In this document: in pieces, positions 53,600-63,285 of the stretch | Layout of the letters: each line of letters opens with the position of its first letter | Numbering within the stretch: the first letter of the stretch is position 1 | Source: Sphingomonas sp. NFR04 | Lineage (GTDB): Bacteria > Pseudomonadota > Alphaproteobacteria > Sphingomonadales > Sphingomonadaceae | Reading direction: 5' to 3' | Length of the DNA: 64,000 nucleotides | Assembly (NCBI RefSeq): GCF_900114095.1 | Contig: NZ_FORV01000004.1 | Coordinates: forward strand, 248,001-312,000 | Notes under the pieces: generated by a model | The model's database searches: none | Told to the model about the DNA's origin: nothing | The model's input: only the letters and a program-made list of their open reading frames with translations | Program-made: the position numbers and the translations under genes

Positions 53600-55135
53600 A
53601 TGAGCTTCTTTTCCGCGCAGACCGGCAAGTCAGCGGCGCTGCGCTGGCGCTGGATCCTGCTGCTGTCGCTGCTGTCGATCCTGCCCTTCCTGTTCGTGCA
53701 GGTGCCGCCGCTGGTCGACGTGCCCGGCCATATCGGGCGGTTCGCGGTGCAGCTGGCGCCAGCGGAGAGCATCCTCCACCGCTATTTCGTCTTCACCTGG
53801 CGGCCGACGCTCAACCTGGGCGCGGACCTGATCGTCCAGGCGCTGCACCCGCTGCTGGGGCCGGTGGCGGCGATGTGGCTGGTCTGCGCAGCGGTGCCGG
53901 CGCTGACCGTGCTGGGGCTGCTGGCGGTCACCCGGCGGCTGAATCCGCAGGGCGCGGCGGCGCTGCCCTTCGCACTGCTGTTCGTCTACAATGATTCCTT
54001 CCTGTGGGGCTTCGTCAACTATGCCCTGAGCGCGGCCTTGTCGCTGTGCGGCTGGGCGCTGTGGATGGCGCTGGAGCGACGCAACGCCCTGCGGGCGCTG
54101 GTCTTCGCGCTGTTCGCCCCCGCGCTGTTCCTCGGGCATGGCGAGGGCGGGGCGCTGCTGCTGCTCTGGGTCGTGGCCTGGGAGGCGGAGCGGATCGGGC
54201 GCTGGTGGCAGCCGCGCGGCCTCGCGACGCTCGCCGCTCGGCTCTGGCCGTTCGTCTTCGTCGCGGTGCCGGTGGTGCTTCCCGCCAGCGGTGAGAAGGG
54301 CGGGAAGACCGTCTGGGACTTCCCAGGCAAGATCGACGCGCTGTTCAACATGCTGCGCGACCAGAACATGGCGTTCGATCTGGCGAGCCTCGGCGCCGCA
54401 TTTGCCGTGCTCCTCTACGGCCGGCTGCGCGGCGCACGGCTGGCGACCGGCGCCAGGCTGGCGGTCTGGGCCAGCTTCGCGCTGTTCCTGGCGGCCCCCT
54501 ACCAGCTTTCCGGAACCGCCAATGTCGATGCGCGGCTAATCGCGCATACCGTGATGCTGGCACTTGCGCTGCAGGACTGGCGCGCGGTGCAGCGCCGTCC
54601 GCGCGCCTGGGTCGCGGCGGCAGGTGTCGCATTGCTGGTGCTGCGCTTCGGCGTCACCACGGCGAGTTTCGTCGGCTATGGCCAGCGCTACCATCGCGAG
54701 CTGCAGGCGCTCGATCATGTCGCCCACGGGAGCCGGGTGCTGAACCTGACCCTGGCCGATTGCGGCGTGCGCGCCTGGCGCAACCCGCGGATCACCCACC
54801 TCGCCAATCTTGCCACGCTCGAACGCGATGCCTGGGTGAACGCGCATTGGGCGGTGAAGTCGGTCCACCTCCTGGAATCGCGCCTTGCGCCGCTAGGCTT
54901 TGCTACCGATCCATCGCAGATCGTCTCCCCGCCCGATTGCGTCGGCACCACCGGCGCGGGACGCGAGCGGCGCAGCATCGCCCAGCTGGCCCCGACGCTA
55001 CCGCTCGACCAGGTCGACTATCTCTGGCTGATCGACGTCCGGCTGCCGCCGGGGCAGGTGGATCCCCGCCTGGTGCCCGTTTGGCATGCCGGAAACAGCG
55101 CGCTCTACGCCGTCCGTCCTCGCGACGCGACGTAG
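53600..55135 (+). CDS. Polytopic membrane protein, possible GT-C-like
   Basis: 511 residues from the ATG at 53600. About eleven transmembrane segments spread over the first 360 residues (WILLLSLLSILPFLFVQVPP through ...), then a soluble C-terminal region (about 370-511) with GSRVLNLTLADCGVRAW and VDYLWLIDVRLPPGQVD. The first luminal/periplasmic loop (PPLVDVPGHIGRFAVQLAPA) has an acidic pair as seen in GT-C glycosyltransferases, but I could not identify a definite catalytic motif, so function is not assigned. It stands between mutS and the malic enzyme, both with their own promoters. Confidence 0.65.
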   Translation: MSFFSAQTGKSAALRWRWILLLSLLSILPFLFVQVPPLVDVPGHIGRFAVQLAPAESILHRYFVFTWRPTLNLGADLIVQALHPLLGPVAAMWLVCAAVPALTVLGLLAVTRRLNPQGAAALPFALLFVYNDSFLWGFVNYALSAALSLCGWALWMALERRNALRALVFALFAPALFLGHGEGGALLLLWVVAWEAERIGRWWQPRGLATLAARLWPFVFVAVPVVLPASGEKGGKTVWDFPGKIDALFNMLRDQNMAFDLASLGAAFAVLLYGRLRGARLATGARLAVWASFALFLAAPYQLSGTANVDARLIAHTVMLALALQDWRAVQRRPRAWVAAAGVALLVLRFGVTTASFVGYGQRYHRELQALDHVAHGSRVLNLTLADCGVRAWRNPRITHLANLATLERDAWVNAHWAVKSVHLLESRLAPLGFATDPSQIVSPPDCVGTTGAGRERRSIAQLAPTLPLDQVDYLWLIDVRLPPGQVDPRLVPVWHAGNSALYAVRPRDAT

Positions 55136-55228
55136 GGGAAAGCACGGAAGTGGCCTTCTGTGGTTTGCATTCACGGGCCCGGGCTGCTTTAGGGGCGCAA
55201 ACAGTCAACGAAGTTAGGAGCCGAGCGG

Positions 55229-57484
55229 ATGGCCGAAGAGAGCAACGTCCAGTTTTCCGATCGGGAGGCGCTGCGCTATCACGCCGAAGGCCGTCCCGGT
55301 AAGATCGAGATCGTCGCCTCCAAGCCGATGGCGACCCAGCGCGATCTGGCGCTGGCCTATTCGCCGGGCGTCGCCGTGCCGGTGCTCGCGATCGCGGAAA
55401 ATCCTGCCACCGCGTATGATTATACGGCCAAGGGCAACCTCGTTGCCGTGATCTCCAATGGTACCGCTATCCTGGGTCTCGGCAATCTCGGCGCGCTCGC
55501 CTCCAAGCCGGTGATGGAAGGCAAGGCGGTGCTGTTCAAGCGCTTCGCCGATGTCGACTCGATCGACCTCGAACTCAAGACCGAGGATGTCGACCGCTTC
55601 ATCGACGCCGTCGAGCTGATGGAGCCGAGCTTCGGCGGCATCAACTTGGAGGACATCAAGTCCCCCGAATGCTTCGTGATCGAGCAGACGCTGCGCGAGC
55701 GCATGAACATTCCCGTCTTCCATGACGACCAGCACGGCACCGCGATCATCGCCGCCGCCGGCATCATCAACGCGCTGTATCTCACCGGCCGCGACCTGAA
55801 GACGACCAAGATCGTCGTCAACGGCGCCGGTGCCGCCGCGATCGCCTGCACCGAGCTGATCAAGGCGATGGGCCTGCCCCAGGACAATCTGCTGATGTGC
55901 GATCGCACCGGCGTGATCTATCAGGGCCGCGAAGGCGTGAACCAGTGGCAGTCGGCGCACGCCGCCAAGACCGATCGCCGCACGCTGGCCGAGGCGCTGG
56001 AAGGCGCCGACGTGTTCCTCGGCCTCTCCGCCGCCAACGCGCTTCCGGCCGAGCTGCTCGCCAAGATGGCGCCGAAGCCGATCATCTTCGCGATGGCCAA
56101 CCCGGATCCCGAGATCACCCCGCCCGAAGCCAAGCGCGTGCGCCCGGACGTGATCATCGCCACCGGCCGTTCGGACTATCCGAACCAAGTCAACAACGTG
56201 CTGTGCTTCCCCTTCATCTTCCGCGGCGCGCTCGACGTGCGCGCGACCGGCATCAACGATGCGATGAAGGTCGCCGCCGCCCGCGCGCTGGCCGAACTCG
56301 CCCGCCAGCAGGTGCCCGAGGAAGTGGCGACCGCCTATGGCACGTCCCACAGCTTCGGCCCGGACTATATCATTCCGACGCCGTTCGATCCGCGCCTGAT
56401 CGAGATCATCCCCGCCGCCGTCGCCCAGGCGGCGATGGATTCGGGCGTGGCGACCCGACCGATCATCGACATGACGGCCTATCGCCAGCAGTTGCGCGCC
56501 CGCATGAACCCGACGACGTCGGTGCTCAGCATGGCCTATGAGGGCGCGCGCGCGAAGCCGAAGCGCGTCATCTTCGCGGAGGGCGAGGAAGAGGTGGTGC
56601 TGCGTGCCGCGATCGCCTTCCAGGAGGGTGGCTATGGCACGCCGGTGCTGGTCGGCCGCGAATCGGTGCACGAGCAGCTGCGTACGCTCGGCGCCAACCC
56701 CGATCATTTCGAGCTGCACAACAGCGTCAACTCGCCGTTGGTCGAGGAGATGGTGGAGACGCTCTACAAGCGCCTCCAGCGCCGCGGCTATCTGCGCCGC
56801 GACTGCGAGCGGATGGTCAATCGCGACCGCAACATCTTCGGTTCGCTGCTGCTCCGCCTGGGCCATGCCGATGCGATGATCACCGGCGTCACCCGCACCT
56901 ATGCCGAGACCATGCGCCAGGTGCGCCGCGTGATCGATCCGGTCGACGGCCGCACCCCCTTCGGCATCCATGTGCTCGTCGGCCGGTCGCACACGGTGTT
57001 CATCGCCGACACCACGGTGAGCGAGCGCCCGAGCGCCGAGGAACTGGCCGACATCGCCGAGCGCACCGTCCAGGTCGCCCGCCGCATGGGGCATGAGCCG
57101 CGCGTCGCGCTGCTCAGCTACTCCACCTTCGGCAACCCCGAGGGCAAGTGGATCGACAATATCCGCGACGCGGTGAAGGTGCTCGACGATCGCGGCGTGA
57201 CCTTCGAATATGAAGGCGACATGGCGCCGGACGTGGCGCTGAACCCCAAGCTGCTCGCCAACTATCCGTTTGCACGGCTTTCGGGACCCGCCAACATCCT
57301 GATCATGCCGGGTCTGCAATCGGCCAACATCTCCGCCAAGCTGCTGCGCGAGCTGGGCGGCGACTCCACCATCGGCCCGATGCTGATCGGCATGGAGAAG
57401 TCGGTCCAGATCGCGCCGATGACCTCCACCGCCAGCGAGCTAGTGACGCTGGCGGTGCTGGCTGCGGGCGACATCGCGCGGTAA
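55229..57484 (+). CDS. maeB: NADP-dependent malic enzyme with C-terminal phosphotransacetylase-like domain
   Basis: 751 residues. The N-terminal half (about 1-430) is the malic enzyme: AYSPGVAVPVLAIAENP and IEQTLRERMNIPVFHDDQHGTAIIAA for metal and malate binding, and the Rossmann VVNGAGAAAIACTELI. The C-terminal half (about 440-751) is a phosphate acetyl/butyryltransferase fold (RVIFAEGEEEVVLRAA, VNSPLVEEMVETLYK, TFGNPEGKWIDNI) that in MaeB is catalytically inactive and mediates acetyl-CoA inhibition. It decarboxylates malate to pyruvate and makes NADPH, the anaplerotic complement of isocitrate lyase. The start ATG is preceded by AGGAG. Confidence 0.94.
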   Translation: MAEESNVQFSDREALRYHAEGRPGKIEIVASKPMATQRDLALAYSPGVAVPVLAIAENPATAYDYTAKGNLVAVISNGTAILGLGNLGALASKPVMEGKAVLFKRFADVDSIDLELKTEDVDRFIDAVELMEPSFGGINLEDIKSPECFVIEQTLRERMNIPVFHDDQHGTAIIAAAGIINALYLTGRDLKTTKIVVNGAGAAAIACTELIKAMGLPQDNLLMCDRTGVIYQGREGVNQWQSAHAAKTDRRTLAEALEGADVFLGLSAANALPAELLAKMAPKPIIFAMANPDPEITPPEAKRVRPDVIIATGRSDYPNQVNNVLCFPFIFRGALDVRATGINDAMKVAAARALAELARQQVPEEVATAYGTSHSFGPDYIIPTPFDPRLIEIIPAAVAQAAMDSGVATRPIIDMTAYRQQLRARMNPTTSVLSMAYEGARAKPKRVIFAEGEEEVVLRAAIAFQEGGYGTPVLVGRESVHEQLRTLGANPDHFELHNSVNSPLVEEMVETLYKRLQRRGYLRRDCERMVNRDRNIFGSLLLRLGHADAMITGVTRTYAETMRQVRRVIDPVDGRTPFGIHVLVGRSHTVFIADTTVSERPSAEELADIAERTVQVARRMGHEPRVALLSYSTFGNPEGKWIDNIRDAVKVLDDRGVTFEYEGDMAPDVALNPKLLANYPFARLSGPANILIMPGLQSANISAKLLRELGGDSTIGPMLIGMEKSVQIAPMTSTASELVTLAVLAAGDIAR

Positions 57485-57906
57485 TGTCCATCGATCTGCT
57501 CGGGCCGCTGGTCTCGCGCGAAACGCTCGTGCTGGCTCCGGTGCTCGGCATCTACCTGCTGGTATCTGCGGTGGGGTTCCTGCGGTTCCCCACCGCGGTT
57601 GCCGATTTCTCCCGCGACCTCTGCCGGCATCCGGCGGCGATGCACGCCGTGGGTGCTATTGCATTTTTTGTCGGCGCGGGAGTTGTTTCCTTTCATCGTC
57701 GCTGGGGCAATCCCGCCGAGATCGCGGTGACCGCGACGGGACTCTGGTGGGCTTTCGAGGGTGCAGGCATGTTGGCGTGGCCTGCCTCGGTGGTCCGCGC
57801 GATGCAGCACCCCCGCTACATTTCCACCATGCGCGCGATGCAGTGGATTGCGCTGCTGGTGGGGGGCTATCTCCTATCGGTGGGCTTGCTCGGCGGCGTC
57901 GCTTAG
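57484..57906 (+). CDS. Hypothetical membrane protein, coupled to the malic enzyme gene
   Basis: 140 residues with about four hydrophobic segments (12-33, 50-72, 80-102, 115-137). It begins on the last base of the maeB stop (TAATG), so it is probably translated by coupling. No family recognised; the RFPTAVADFSRDLCRHPAAM region is the most distinctive. It overlaps the end of the opposite SDR gene by four bases. Confidence 0.65.
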   Translation: MSIDLLGPLVSRETLVLAPVLGIYLLVSAVGFLRFPTAVADFSRDLCRHPAAMHAVGAIAFFVGAGVVSFHRRWGNPAEIAVTATGLWWAFEGAGMLAWPASVVRAMQHPRYISTMRAMQWIALLVGGYLLSVGLLGGVA

Positions 57907-58691
57907 CCGTCGATGCTCGCGCCGAGTGATGCGTTGACCAGTCCGCCGTCCACGGTGACGGTTTCCCCGACCAGATAATCCCCGGCCCGGCTGGCGAGAT
58001 AGATCGCCGCCCCGGCCATGTCCTCCGCGACGCCGATGCGCTTAGCAGGGATCGCCTGCGCCACGGTGCCGCCATGGTCGCGGGCGGCCTTGTTCATGTC
58101 GCTGGGGAAAGCGCCGGGAGCGATCGAGGTGACGTGGATCTGGTCGCGCACCAGCCGCGCCGCCATCCGCCGGGTGAGGTGGATCAGCGCGGCCTTGGAA
58201 GCCTGATAGCTATAGGTTTCCCACGCATTCAGCCGCTGGCCGTCGATCGAGGTGATGTTGATCACCTTGGCCGGACGCTCCGCGCTGCCGCCGGTCTTGA
58301 GCAGGCCGTGCAGCGCCTGGGTGAGGAAGAAGGGGGACTTGACGTTCAGGTCCATCACCTTGTCCCAGCCCTTTTCCGGAAAGCTCTCGAACGGCTCGCC
58401 CCAGGCGGCGCCGGCATTGTTGACGAGGATGTCGAGGCGCGGCTCGCGTGCCGCCAGGTCGGCGGCGAGGGCGCGGCAGCCCTCCACAGTGGAGACATCA
58501 TGCGGCAGCGGGATCGCATTGGGACCCAGCGCCGCGGCGGTGGCTTCGCAGGCATCGGCCCGCCGCGACGACACATAGACCTTCGCGCCCGATGCGACGA
58601 ATCCCTCGGCGATCATCCGTCCGATCCCGCGCGAGCCCCCGGTGACTAGCGCCACCCGGCCATCGAGGCGAAACAGCGAAGCTACGTCCAT
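57903..58691 (-). CDS. Short-chain dehydrogenase/reductase
   Basis: 262-residue classical SDR. The NAD(P)-binding glycine motif is VALVTGGSRGIGRMIAEGF, NNAG is in DILVNNAGAAWGEP, and the catalytic Ser-Tyr-Lys set is NITSIDGQRLNAWETYSYQASK (Tyr and Lys in YSYQASK). The substrate loop EEA/AARD and C-terminus (GDYLVGETVTVDGGLVNAS) are typical of the family's oxidoreductases related to gluconate or 3-oxoacyl reductases. It is in the same strand direction as the acyl-CoA dehydrogenase upstream, 123 bases away with a repeat between. Confidence 0.9.
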   Translation of the reverse strand: MDVASLFRLDGRVALVTGGSRGIGRMIAEGFVASGAKVYVSSRRADACEATAAALGPNAIPLPHDVSTVEGCRALAADLAAREPRLDILVNNAGAAWGEPFESFPEKGWDKVMDLNVKSPFFLTQALHGLLKTGGSAERPAKVINITSIDGQRLNAWETYSYQASKAALIHLTRRMAARLVRDQIHVTSIAPGAFPSDMNKAARDHGGTVAQAIPAKRIGVAEDMAGAAIYLASRAGDYLVGETVTVDGGLVNASLGASIDG

Positions 58692-58702
58692 GCCAAACTC
58701 CC

Positions 58703-58812
58703 TCTCCCCTCTGGGGAGAGGGCCGGGGAGAGGGGCAGTCCCTCCGATCCGGCCCTGTTGTTCGTGTTGCAGACTGCCCCTCTCCCAACCCTCTCCCCGG
58801 TGGGGAGAGGGC
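58703..58812. repeat. Paired hairpin repeat between the SDR and acyl-CoA dehydrogenase genes
   Basis: CCCTCTCCCC-TCT-GGGGAGAGGG near 58703-58725 and CCCTCTCCCC-GGT-GGGGAGAGGG at 58790-58812 are nearly identical stem-loops around a 60 bp spacer that itself begins with GGGGAGAGGGGCAG and ends with CTGCCCCTCTCCC, inverted. The block is the same family as the other GC-rich repeats in the window and could act as a terminator for the acyl-CoA dehydrogenase gene. Confidence 0.75.
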
Positions 58813-58814
58813 TT

Positions 58815-59960
58815 TTATCCACCCCGCTTCAGCGTCTCCCGCGCAATGATCAGCTGCTGGATCTGACTGGTGCCCTCGTAGATCCGGAACAGCCGTACGT
58901 CGCGGTACAGCCGCTCGATCCCGTAATCGGCGATGTAGCCGGCGCCGCCGAAGATCTGCACCGCGCGATCGGCGACGCGGCCGACCATCTCGCTGGCAAA
59001 ATACTTGGCCGCCGCAGCCTCCATCGTCGTGTTCGCGCCTGCGTCCTTTGCGGCCGCCGTCTCCAGCACCAGTGCCCGGGCGGCGAGTGCCTCGGTCTTC
59101 GAATCGGCCAGCATCGCCTGGATCAGCTGGTGCTCGGCGATCGGCTTGCCGAATTGCCTGCGCTCGCTGGCATAGGCGACGCAGTCGGCGATCAGGCGCT
59201 CGGCGACGCCGACGCATACCGCGGCGATGTGCAGCCGGCCGCGATCGAGCACCTGCATCGCGATGCGGAAGCCTTCGCCCTCGTCGCCTAGCCGGTTCGC
59301 GACCGGCACCGGCACATCGTCGAAGATCACGTCGGCGACGCGCGCACCCTTCTGCCCCATCTTCTGTTCGGGCGCGCCGATCGAGACGCCGGGCAGGTCG
59401 CGCGGGACCAGAAAGGCGGAGACGCCGCGCCCACCCGCTTCCTCGCCGGTGCGGGCCATCACGGTGAACAGCTGCGCCTTGTCGGCATTGGTGATGTAGC
59501 GCTTGGTGCCGCTCAGCCGGTACACGTCGCCGTCGCGCACCGCGCGCGTCTTCACCGATCCGGAATCCGAGCCGACATCGGGCTCGGTCAGCGCGAAGCT
59601 GGTGATGATGGCGCCGCGGGCGATCTTCGGCAGCCAGTGCGCCTTCTGCTCGGGCGTGCCGGCGATCACCAGCCCCTGGCTGCCGATTCCGACATTGGTG
59701 CCGAAGGCCGAGCGGAAGGCAGGCGTGGTGCGCCCGAGCTCGATCGCCACCCGGGCTTCCTCCACCATGTCGAGGCCCAACCCGCCATGTTCCTCGGCGA
59801 TCGACAGGCCGAACAGGCCGAGCGCTTTCATCTCCTCGACGAGGTGCTCGGGGATCGCGTCGGCCGCTTCCACCTCCGCCTCCAGCGGGCGCAGCCGCTC
59901 GGCGACGAAGCGACGGACCGTGTCGATCAGCGCGTCGAACAGCTCGGGTTCGAGGGCCAT
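58815..59960 (-). CDS. Acyl-CoA dehydrogenase
   Basis: 381 residues from the ATG at 59960, which has GAGAGG six bases upstream; the alternative ATG at 59966 has the same GAGAGG directly against it. FAD enzyme that introduces the alpha-beta double bond of acyl-CoA. Signatures: ITSFALTEPDVGSDSGSVKT, RLSGTKRYITNADKA, and the catalytic Glu in RIYEGTSQIQQLIIARETL near the C-terminus. DRGRLHIAAVCVGVAERLI precedes the FAD helix. Part of fatty-acid or branched-chain degradation with the SDR downstream and hydroxybutyryl-CoA dehydrogenase elsewhere. Confidence 0.93.
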   Translation of the reverse strand: MALEPELFDALIDTVRRFVAERLRPLEAEVEAADAIPEHLVEEMKALGLFGLSIAEEHGGLGLDMVEEARVAIELGRTTPAFRSAFGTNVGIGSQGLVIAGTPEQKAHWLPKIARGAIITSFALTEPDVGSDSGSVKTRAVRDGDVYRLSGTKRYITNADKAQLFTVMARTGEEAGGRGVSAFLVPRDLPGVSIGAPEQKMGQKGARVADVIFDDVPVPVANRLGDEGEGFRIAMQVLDRGRLHIAAVCVGVAERLIADCVAYASERRQFGKPIAEHQLIQAMLADSKTEALAARALVLETAAAKDAGANTTMEAAAAKYFASEMVGRVADRAVQIFGGAGYIADYGIERLYRDVRLFRIYEGTSQIQQLIIARETLKRGG

Positions 59961-60107
59961 GGCCATCCTCTCGGTTCTAATTGTCGGCAGGTATAACGGC
60001 TGAATGGCGAGCTGCAAGCCATACCCGATCTTCCAAAGCGTTTCGTTTGCCGGGGCGGCCCCGCCTCTGTATCGGGGTGGGCGGGGGACGTAGTGGAGAA
60101 GCATTTG

Positions 60108-61559
60108 ATGGACGGTCGCACCGCCGACAACCCGCCCGTACCGCCGAGCCGGCGCGTGGCGACGCCGACGATGCTCGCTTATGGCTTCGGCGCCGCAGCA
60201 TACGGCGTGAAGGACTTCTGTTTCGTCACCTTCCTGCTGCTGTTCTACAACCAGGTGGTCGGGCTCCCCGCCGCGCAGGTCGGCTTCGTGATCATGTGCG
60301 CGCTGCTGTTCGACGCGTTTGTCGATCCGGCGATCGGCATGCTCTCCGATCGCACCCGGAGCCGCTGGGGGCGGCGCCATCCGTGGATGTATGCCGCCTG
60401 GCTGCCGATCGCGATCGGCTGGCTGTTCCTGTGGAACCCGCCGGCGAGCTGGTCGCAGGGCGCGCTGCTCGGTTGGCTGTTCGTCTCCGCGGTGGTGGTG
60501 CGCACCGCCGTCTCCGCCTTCGAGGTGCCGTCGCAGGCGCTGAGCCCCGAGCTCTCCTCGGACTATGAGGAGCGGACGCGGATCATGGCCTATCGCTTCC
60601 TGTTCGGCTGGGGCGGGGGCATGGCGATGCTGATGCTCTCCTATGGCTGGTTCCTCGCCGAGCGGACCGGCCAGCCGCACGGCCAGTTCGACCGCGCCGG
60701 CTATCCGGGCTTTGCGATCGGCGGCGCGGCGCTGATGGTGGTGGCGATCCTCGGCTCGGCCTTGGGCACCCACCATGAGATCAAGAACCTCCCGCCGGTG
60801 GAGATCGAACCCCAGCCGCTCCGTCAGAGCATCGCCGATCTGTTCGCCACGCTGCGCAATCCCGCCTTCCTGCTGCTGATGACCGCGGCGCTCAGCTATT
60901 TCGTGGCGCAGGGCATCAGCTTCTCGATGTCCAACTATCTCTACGCCCATGTCTGGCATTTCGGGAACCTCGCCTTCCAGCTGCTCGGCGCGACGCTGTT
61001 CCTGGGCGTCGTCCTCGCCTTCCTGATCGCCCCGCGCATGGCGCGCTGGCTGGGCAAGCCGACCGCGGCGACCATCGCGCTGGTCGGCGCGGTGCTGCTG
61101 CTCGTCGCGCCCTATGTCCTCCGCCTCGTCGGGCTGTTCCCGGCGCCCGGGGACCCGCTGCTGCTGCCGGTGCTGTTCACCATCTTCACCGTCAATGCGA
61201 CCTTCGCGGTCTCCTCCACCATGCTCGGCGCATCGATGCTGGCCGATGTGGTCGAGCACAGCGAAGTCGAGACCGGGCGGCGGTCCGAGGGGGTGTTCTT
61301 CGCCGGCTTCTTCTTCGTTCAGAAATGCTCGAGCGGGCTCGGCATCTTCGCCACCGGGCTGATCCTGAGCTTCTCGGGCTTCCCGGACGGTGCCAAGCCG
61401 GGAACGGTGCCCGAGGCGGTGATCGACCGCTTCACCCTGATCTTCTGCGCGGTCTACCTGGCCCTCGGCGCCATCGCGGCGTTCTTCTACCGGCGCTTCC
61501 CTTTCGGCAAGGCGGAGCATGCTGCCCGGCTGGCGCAGCTCGGCGCGCGGGCCGAGTAA
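60108..61559 (+). CDS. MFS transporter of the GPH (glycoside-pentoside-hexuronide:cation) type
   Basis: 483 residues from the ATG at 60108 (upstream GGAGA; a GTG at 60093 is possible). Twelve transmembrane helices. The GPH signature GMLSDRTRSRWGRRHPWMYAAW between TM2 and TM3, with FEVPSQALSPELSSDYEERTRIMAYRF after TM5, distinguishes it from ordinary MFS drug exporters. Members import glycosides, pentoses or hexuronides with Na+ or H+. No sugar enzyme is adjacent, so the substrate is unknown. It stands between divergent acyl-CoA dehydrogenase and a terminator-like hairpin. Confidence 0.88.
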   Translation: MDGRTADNPPVPPSRRVATPTMLAYGFGAAAYGVKDFCFVTFLLLFYNQVVGLPAAQVGFVIMCALLFDAFVDPAIGMLSDRTRSRWGRRHPWMYAAWLPIAIGWLFLWNPPASWSQGALLGWLFVSAVVVRTAVSAFEVPSQALSPELSSDYEERTRIMAYRFLFGWGGGMAMLMLSYGWFLAERTGQPHGQFDRAGYPGFAIGGAALMVVAILGSALGTHHEIKNLPPVEIEPQPLRQSIADLFATLRNPAFLLLMTAALSYFVAQGISFSMSNYLYAHVWHFGNLAFQLLGATLFLGVVLAFLIAPRMARWLGKPTAATIALVGAVLLLVAPYVLRLVGLFPAPGDPLLLPVLFTIFTVNATFAVSSTMLGASMLADVVEHSEVETGRRSEGVFFAGFFFVQKCSSGLGIFATGLILSFSGFPDGAKPGTVPEAVIDRFTLIFCAVYLALGAIAAFFYRRFPFGKAEHAARLAQLGARAE

Positions 61560-61568
61560 GCGCGGAAA

Positions 61569-61597
61569 TGCCCGCCAGGTCCTCGACCCGGCGGGCA
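61569..61597. terminator. Terminator-like hairpin between converging transporter and aceA operon
   Basis: TGCCCGCC (61569-61576), 13-base loop, GGCGGGCA (61590-61597), then TCCTTTCC on the plus strand. The stem could end transcription of the transporter gene and, less well, the aceA operon from the other side. Confidence 0.55.
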
Positions 61598-61620
61598 TCC
61601 TTTCCTCCCCAGGAAAGACG

Positions 61621-61776
61621 TCAGGCCACGCGGCCCAAGCGGTGGTAGAGGTTGGAGAACTTCACCGATTCCGGCTTGTCCTTCACTGCCTGCAAATGGG
61701 CCCCGACGGCCTCGCGGAGCAGGCGGAAATCCTCGGTGGAAAAGACGGCGCGGCTGCGCTGCGGTTCGTTCGACAT
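61621..61776 (-). CDS. Small protein, 51 residues, co-transcribed with aceA
   Basis: ATG at 61776 preceded by AGGAGAG at about six bases. Sequence begins MSNEPQRSRAVFSTEDFRLL and ends SVKFSNLYHRLGRVA: acidic-basic, helical, no membrane segment. It begins 16 bases after the aceA stop, so it is on the same transcript. I know no family for it; the strong ribosome-binding site and operon position support a real gene. Confidence 0.7.
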   Translation of the reverse strand: MSNEPQRSRAVFSTEDFRLLREAVGAHLQAVKDKPESVKFSNLYHRLGRVA

Positions 61777-61792
61777 GGCACTACTCTCCTGA

Positions 61793-63082
61793 TTATGCGG
61801 CTTGGGCGTTGAACTGGGCGGCTTCGGTGCTCTCGGCGAGCGCGGTGGTGGAGCTGGCGCCCCCCGCCACCGTCTGGGCGATCGCGTCGAAATAGCCGGT
61901 GCCGACCTCGCGCTGGTGGCGCGTCGCGGTGTACCCATCGGCCTCCGCCGCGAACTCGGCCTGCTGCAGCTCCGAATAGGCCGCCATGCCGCGGTCCCGA
62001 TAGCCCCGCGCCAGCTCGTACATGCCGTAGTTGAGGCTGTGGAAGCCGGCGAGGGTGACGAACTGGAACTTGTACCCCATCGCCCCGATCTCGCGCTGGA
62101 AGCGGGCGATATCGTCCTTGTCCAGGTTCTTCTCCCAGTTGAAGCTGGGCGAGCAGTTGTACGCCAGCATCTTGTTGGGATGCTGCTTCTTGATCGCCTC
62201 GGCGAAGCGGCGGGCGTCGTCGAGATTGGGCTTCGACGTCTCCCACCACAGCAGATCGGCATGCGGCGCGAACGCCAGGCCGCGCTGGATGCAGTGGTCG
62301 ACCCCGGTGCCTTCCTTGAGGCGGAAGAACCCCTCGGGGGTCCGCTCGCCGGTGAGAAACGCATGGTCCCGTTCATCGACGTCCGAGGTGATCAGCCGCG
62401 CCGATTCCGCATCGGTGCGGGCACAGATCACCGTGGGGACGCCGCACACATCCGCCGCCAGCCGCGCCGCATCGAGGTTGCGGATATGCGCCTGGGTCGG
62501 GATCAGCACCTTGCCGCCCAGATGCCCGCACTTCTTCTCGCTGGCGAGCTGGTCCTCGTAATGCACGCCCGCCGCACCTGCCGCGATATAGGACTTCATG
62601 ATCTCGAAGCAGTTGAGCGGTCCGCCGAACCCGGCCTCGGCATCCGCCACGATCGGGGCGAACCAGTCGCGCGTCGCGCCGCCTTCCATATGCTCGATCT
62701 GGTCGGCGCGCTGGAGCGTCGCGTTGATCCGCCGCGCCAGCTCCGGCCCGGCATTGGCCGGGTAGAGCGACTGATCGGGGTACATCTGCCCGGCGGTGTT
62801 GGCATCCGCCGCGACCTGCCAGCCGGACAGATAGATCGCCTTCAGCCCCGCGCGGACCATCTGCATCGCCTGGTTGCCCGACAAGGCGCCCAGCGCATGG
62901 ACATAGTCCTCGGTGCGCAGCAGCTCCCATAGCTTGAGCGCGCCGCGGCGGGCCAGCGTATGCTCCACCGGCAGCGAGCCGCGCAGCTTTGCGACATCGG
63001 CGGCGGTGTAGGGGCGCTGGATGCCGTCGAATCGCCCGGCGGGGGCGGGGACGAGATCCTCGAAACCAAGCGACTGGGGCAT
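61793..63082 (-). CDS. aceA: Isocitrate lyase
   Basis: 429 residues, cleaving isocitrate to glyoxylate and succinate in the glyoxylate shunt. The ICL signature [20 protein letters not shown] has the catalytic Cys, preceded by [20 protein letters not shown] and [13 protein letters not shown] (Mg and substrate), and [20 protein letters not shown] and [20 protein letters not shown] follow. Length equals the short bacterial type. AAGGA precedes the ATG at good spacing. A tiny gene follows it. An XRE regulator is divergent 396 bases away, the usual arrangement for its control by acetate or acyl-CoA-linked signals. Confidence 0.96.
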   Translation of the reverse strand: MPQSLGFEDLVPAPAGRFDGIQRPYTAADVAKLRGSLPVEHTLARRGALKLWELLRTEDYVHALGALSGNQAMQMVRAGLKAIYLSGWQVAADANTAGQMYPDQSLYPANAGPELARRINATLQRADQIEHMEGGATRDWFAPIVADAEAGFGGPLNCFEIMKSYIAAGAAGVHYEDQLASEKKCGHLGGKVLIPTQAHIRNLDAARLAADVCGVPTVICARTDAESARLITSDVDERDHAFLTGERTPEGFFRLKEGTGVDHCIQRGLAFAPHADLLWWETSKPNLDDARRFAEAIKKQHPNKMLAYNCSPSFNWEKNLDKDDIARFQREIGAMGYKFQFVTLAGFHSLNYGMYELARGYRDRGMAAYSELQQAEFAAEADGYTATRHQREVGTGYFDAIAQTVAGGASSTTALAESTEAAQFNAQAA

Positions 63083-63211
63083 TGTGAATTCCTTGACTGA
63101 CTGGCTAAACCTTGTGTGGGTAAGTTGCCAAAGTTCACGCAGGTGGGGAATTCACCTTCGGGGTCACACAGGGTGTGGGTGTGTTGTTGGTTGCGGTCCC
63201 TCTTTGTTATG

Positions 63212-63226
63212 GTGTAAAGTATTTAC
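63212..63226. promoter_or_regulatory. Palindromic candidate operator between aceA and its regulator
   Basis: TGTAAA and TTTACA are perfect 6-base arms around GTA. Its position 130 bases from aceA, divergent from an XRE/ScfR-type regulator whose family binds AT-rich palindromes near aceA-type genes, suggests a regulator site. The match to a known ScfR or RamB consensus was not tested. Confidence 0.45.
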
Positions 63227-63285
63227 AGGCGCGTTGTCGTTCTCCAATTGGAACGTAGAAAGAACAATATGTGTAGGACAGCCGC